This document shows positions 6,088 to 8,033 of a stretch of DNA of 8,033 nt, piece after piece. The notes under the pieces are model-generated. The model was given only the letters and a program-made list of their open reading frames with translations, was not told where the DNA came from and made no database searches. The number at the start of each line of letters is the position of its first letter. Position 1 is the first letter of the stretch. Source of the stretch: Candidatus Rifleibacteriota bacterium (GTDB lineage: Bacteria > Riflebacteria > Ozemobacteria > Ozemobacterales > Ozemobacteraceae); contig JAKJFO010000187.1 of the NCBI GenBank assembly GCA_022704885.1, positions 1 to 8,033 on the forward strand, read 5' to 3'. The translations under genes and the position numbers were made by a program.

Positions 6088-6990
6088 TTGTCTGAAGATT
6101 TTGCCAGATCCGGTCGTGCGTACCGGAAACCATGTCGACCAGAACTTCCCAGCGAGACCCGGGAAAAGCTTCGCCGCCGCCAATATCGCACCAAGTTGAA
6201 CAGCTTTGCCCGACTGGTTAAACCAGCACGTGCCCTCGGATTCATCCTTCTGATTTCCGGGCTGTGTTATCTCGCGGTCACTCAGCTGAGACACCTGTTC
6301 TTCGCTACTTCATACTTCGAGATCAAAAGTCTGGAAGTCACCGGGAACAACATTCTTACCCGCGAACACATTCTTAAAGCAGCAGGAATGGCGCCCGGTC
6401 TGAACCTGTTCAAGCTCGACCGTGATGCGGTCAAGAGTCGAATAAAGGCAGATCCGATGGTAAAGGATGTTCAGGTCGAACTCGATGGCCTGTATAACCT
6501 GAAAATTACACTGACTGAACGAACTCCATTTCTGTATGCCAAAGTAGGCACGGCTTTCTACGAAATTGCAGACGACGGCGTAATAATCAACACCGAAGGC
6601 TATGGAGAAAAGGATCTGCCGCTGGTGACCGGCCTGAATCTCGAAACCAGCAGAGCTGGTGACAACCTTAATGGCAACGATCACTACTTCATTGCACAGA
6701 ACTGGATTAAATCTCTGGACAGCCGTATACTCGAACAGATATCGGAAATAAACTTCCATAGCCTGCAAAATCCTTATCTAATCTTGATTAGCGGCGAAAA
6801 AGTATTCCCCCGCAGTCTTGAAGATTTTAAAAATCGCTACGATTTTTTGCGTGCACTCCTTGACAACCTTAGAAAGAATAATGTAGAACCTATCTACCTC
6901 GATATGAGAGCACCGAATCAAATAGTCGTGCGGCCTAAAAAAAGCAGCGGTGCAAAGGAAGGGAGTAGAGGTTCAGTTGCTGGTGGATAA
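6088..6990 (+). CDS. ftsQ: FtsQ/DivIB-type cell division protein
   Basis: FtsQ is a bitopic inner-membrane protein that links early and late divisome parts, with FtsB and FtsL as partners in studied bacteria. The protein has 300 residues. A basic cytoplasmic tail (1-47, rich in Arg and Lys) leads to one membrane segment (about 48-66, RALGFILLISGLCYLAVTQ). A POTRA domain follows (about 78-146), with FEIKSLEVTGNNILTREHI, the LNLFKLD segment and TERTPFLYAKVG. A beta domain (about 147-283) contains DDGVIIN and LPLVTGL, features of the FtsQ family, and ends with LDMRAPNQIVVRP. The start is TTG at 6088: no ATG or GTG lies between the in-frame stop at 6052-6054 and this codon, and no ATG follows before the membrane segment. 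GGA at 6075-6077 is a weak ribosome binding site. Sequence conservation is low in this family, so the call rests on architecture and position just before ftsA. Confidence 0.9.
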   Translation: MSEDFARSGRAYRKPCRPELPSETREKLRRRQYRTKLNSFARLVKPARALGFILLISGLCYLAVTQLRHLFFATSYFEIKSLEVTGNNILTREHILKAAGMAPGLNLFKLDRDAVKSRIKADPMVKDVQVELDGLYNLKITLTERTPFLYAKVGTAFYEIADDGVIINTEGYGEKDLPLVTGLNLETSRAGDNLNGNDHYFIAQNWIKSLDSRILEQISEINFHSLQNPYLILISGEKVFPRSLEDFKNRYDFLRALLDNLRKNNVEPIYLDMRAPNQIVVRPKKSSGAKEGSRGSVAGG

Positions 6991-8033
6991 TCTCATTGTA
7001 GGCCTTGATATAGGCACAACCAAAGTCTGCGCCGTCATCGGTGAACTCCAGGCAGGAAACACCATCAACGTGCTCGGCGTTGGTCACGCATCTTCCGGCG
7101 ATGGCGTCAAAAAAGGCGCCATCGTTGACATCGAGCGCACGACACAGGCAATCATAGATGCAGTCGAAGAAGCTGAAAAGTCGGCCGACGTAGTTATCGA
7201 CAATGTCTATGTCGGCATAGCCGGAGCCCATATCTGCTCGATGAACAGCCAGGGAATCGTTGCCATAAAGGGCAACAATCAGGAAATCACCTCTGAAGAC
7301 ATCGACCGGGCCGTAGAGAATGCCAAGACAGCGATAAGCATCCCTCCACACCAGGACATCATTCACATACTTCCAAGAGAATTCGTCGTAGATGAACAGA
7401 AGGATATCAACAATCCTCTGGGTATGATCGGCGGCAGACTGGAAGCCCAGGTGCATATAGTCACCGGCGCGATTACGGCCATGCAAAACATCATGAAGTG
7501 CTGCGAAATGGCCAAGCTCAAGGTCGATGATATCGTTCTTCAGCAATACGCTTCGAGCATGGCCGTTCTGTCTGATGACGAAAAGAAGCTTGGCGTAGTT
7601 CTCGTCGATATCGGCGGTGGCACGACCGATCTGATCATTTTTCAGAACGGGCATGTCATTCATTCACACAGCATAGACGTAGGCGGGCGCCTGGTAACCA
7701 ACGACATCGCAGTTGGTCTCAAAACATCCACAGTTGCGGCCGAAGACCTCAAGATAAATTCAGGAGTCGCCTGGTCAGACCATGTTGACGAACAGAAGGT
7801 CATCGATGTTCCGGTGGCCGGGGGCGAACGAATAAAACAGTTTCCGCAGCGCTTTTTGGCCGAGATCATCGAGCCGCGCATGGAAGAAATTTTCTTTGAG
7901 GTGAAGGCACAGATAGAGAAGCACGTCTCATTGGACGTCATACCCGCGGGCGTGGTTCTTACCGGCGGCAGTTCTCTTATGACCGGGTGCCCCGAACTTG
8001 CCGAAGAAATTCTTGGACTGCCGGTAAGACGTG
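6983..8033 (+). CDS. ftsA: FtsA, actin-like cell division protein (3' end cut by window)
   Basis: FtsA is an actin-fold ATPase that tethers FtsZ to the membrane and recruits later division proteins. About 350 residues are visible without a stop; the C-terminal amphipathic membrane helix lies outside the window. Numbering from GTG 6983, the phosphate-1 loop is GLDIGTTK (7-14), the 1C (SHS2) domain spans roughly 84-160, the phosphate-2 loop is DIGGGTTD (209-216) and the adenosine motif is VVLTGGSSLM (324-333). GERIKQFPQRF and EIIEPRMEEIF also fit FtsA rather than MreB or DnaK. There is no ATG near the start. GTG at 6983 overlaps ftsQ by 8 nt. TTG at 6977 overlaps by 14 nt and lies 5 nt after AGAGG (6967-6971), against 11 nt for GTG, so either is possible. 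The overlap suggests translation coupled to ftsQ. ftsZ would be expected downstream. Confidence 0.95.
   Translation, partial: MDNLIVGLDIGTTKVCAVIGELQAGNTINVLGVGHASSGDGVKKGAIVDIERTTQAIIDAVEEAEKSADVVIDNVYVGIAGAHICSMNSQGIVAIKGNNQEITSEDIDRAVENAKTAISIPPHQDIIHILPREFVVDEQKDINNPLGMIGGRLEAQVHIVTGAITAMQNIMKCCEMAKLKVDDIVLQQYASSMAVLSDDEKKLGVVLVDIGGGTTDLIIFQNGHVIHSHSIDVGGRLVTNDIAVGLKTSTVAAEDLKINSGVAWSDHVDEQKVIDVPVAGGERIKQFPQRFLAEIIEPRMEEIFFEVKAQIEKHVSLDVIPAGVVLTGGSSLMTGCPELAEEILGLPVRR

Noticed and set aside
6935..7663. Long open frame on the minus strand (242 codons)
   Set aside because: It lies wholly antisense to ftsA, whose frame carries all the FtsA motifs. The antisense protein shows no recognisable family features.
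1..8033. CRISPR array, tRNA, rRNA, insertion sequence or phage genes
   Set aside because: No spaced direct repeats, tRNA-like cloverleaf, transposase or phage motif was seen on either strand.

Overview
The window is a compact, mostly one-directional bacterial chromosome segment with every recognisable gene on the + strand. It joins two modules. The first (about 1-2100) is the end of a nickel-pincer-nucleotide (NPN) cofactor operon, larB (cut by the left edge) and larC. The second (about 2310-8033) is a division and cell wall (dcw) cluster: murD, ftsW, murG, ftsQ and ftsA (cut by the right edge). Base composition is close to balanced and does not change visibly between modules, so nothing here marks a recently transferred island. 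The gene set shows a peptidoglycan-making bacterium that divides with FtsQ and FtsA. The phylum cannot be fixed from the sequence; a Gram-negative-type lineage such as a Desulfobacterota-like or candidate-phylum organism is only a guess.

Layout. larB and larC are 2 nt apart and surely co-transcribed. A 276-nt (larC stop) to 288-nt (murD start) gap follows. It holds a MITE- or REP-like element bounded by GTCATTGC/GCAATGAC (2187-2289) and then a promoter region for murD. murD, ftsW and murG are tightly packed: an ATGA overlap between murD and ftsW, and 2 nt between ftsW and murG. A 68-nt gap with a candidate promoter and a 7-bp inverted repeat precedes ftsQ, which uses a TTG start. ftsA overlaps the end of ftsQ and uses a non-ATG start.

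How the genes work together. LarB carboxylates nicotinic acid adenine dinucleotide and splits off AMP. LarE, not in the window, adds sulfur. LarC inserts nickel using CTP, giving the cofactor of LarA-type racemases and epimerases. MurD adds D-Glu to UDP-MurNAc-L-Ala, MurG turns lipid I into lipid II, and FtsW polymerises lipid II at the septum. FtsQ and FtsA belong to the divisome; FtsA tethers FtsZ to the membrane. murC, murB and ddl, which often lie between murG and ftsQ, are absent here.

Most interesting signal. In larC, exactly at the junction of its two domains, there is an in-frame A AAA AAC heptamer, a 5-nt spacer, a possible stem-loop, and a -1-frame TGA two codons after the slip. This resembles a dnaX-type programmed frameshift that would release the N-terminal domain alone. 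Lactobacillus larC is known to use frameshifting, there to join the two halves. The ftsQ leader is the second point of interest: an inverted repeat there can cover the weak ribosome binding site in front of the TTG start.
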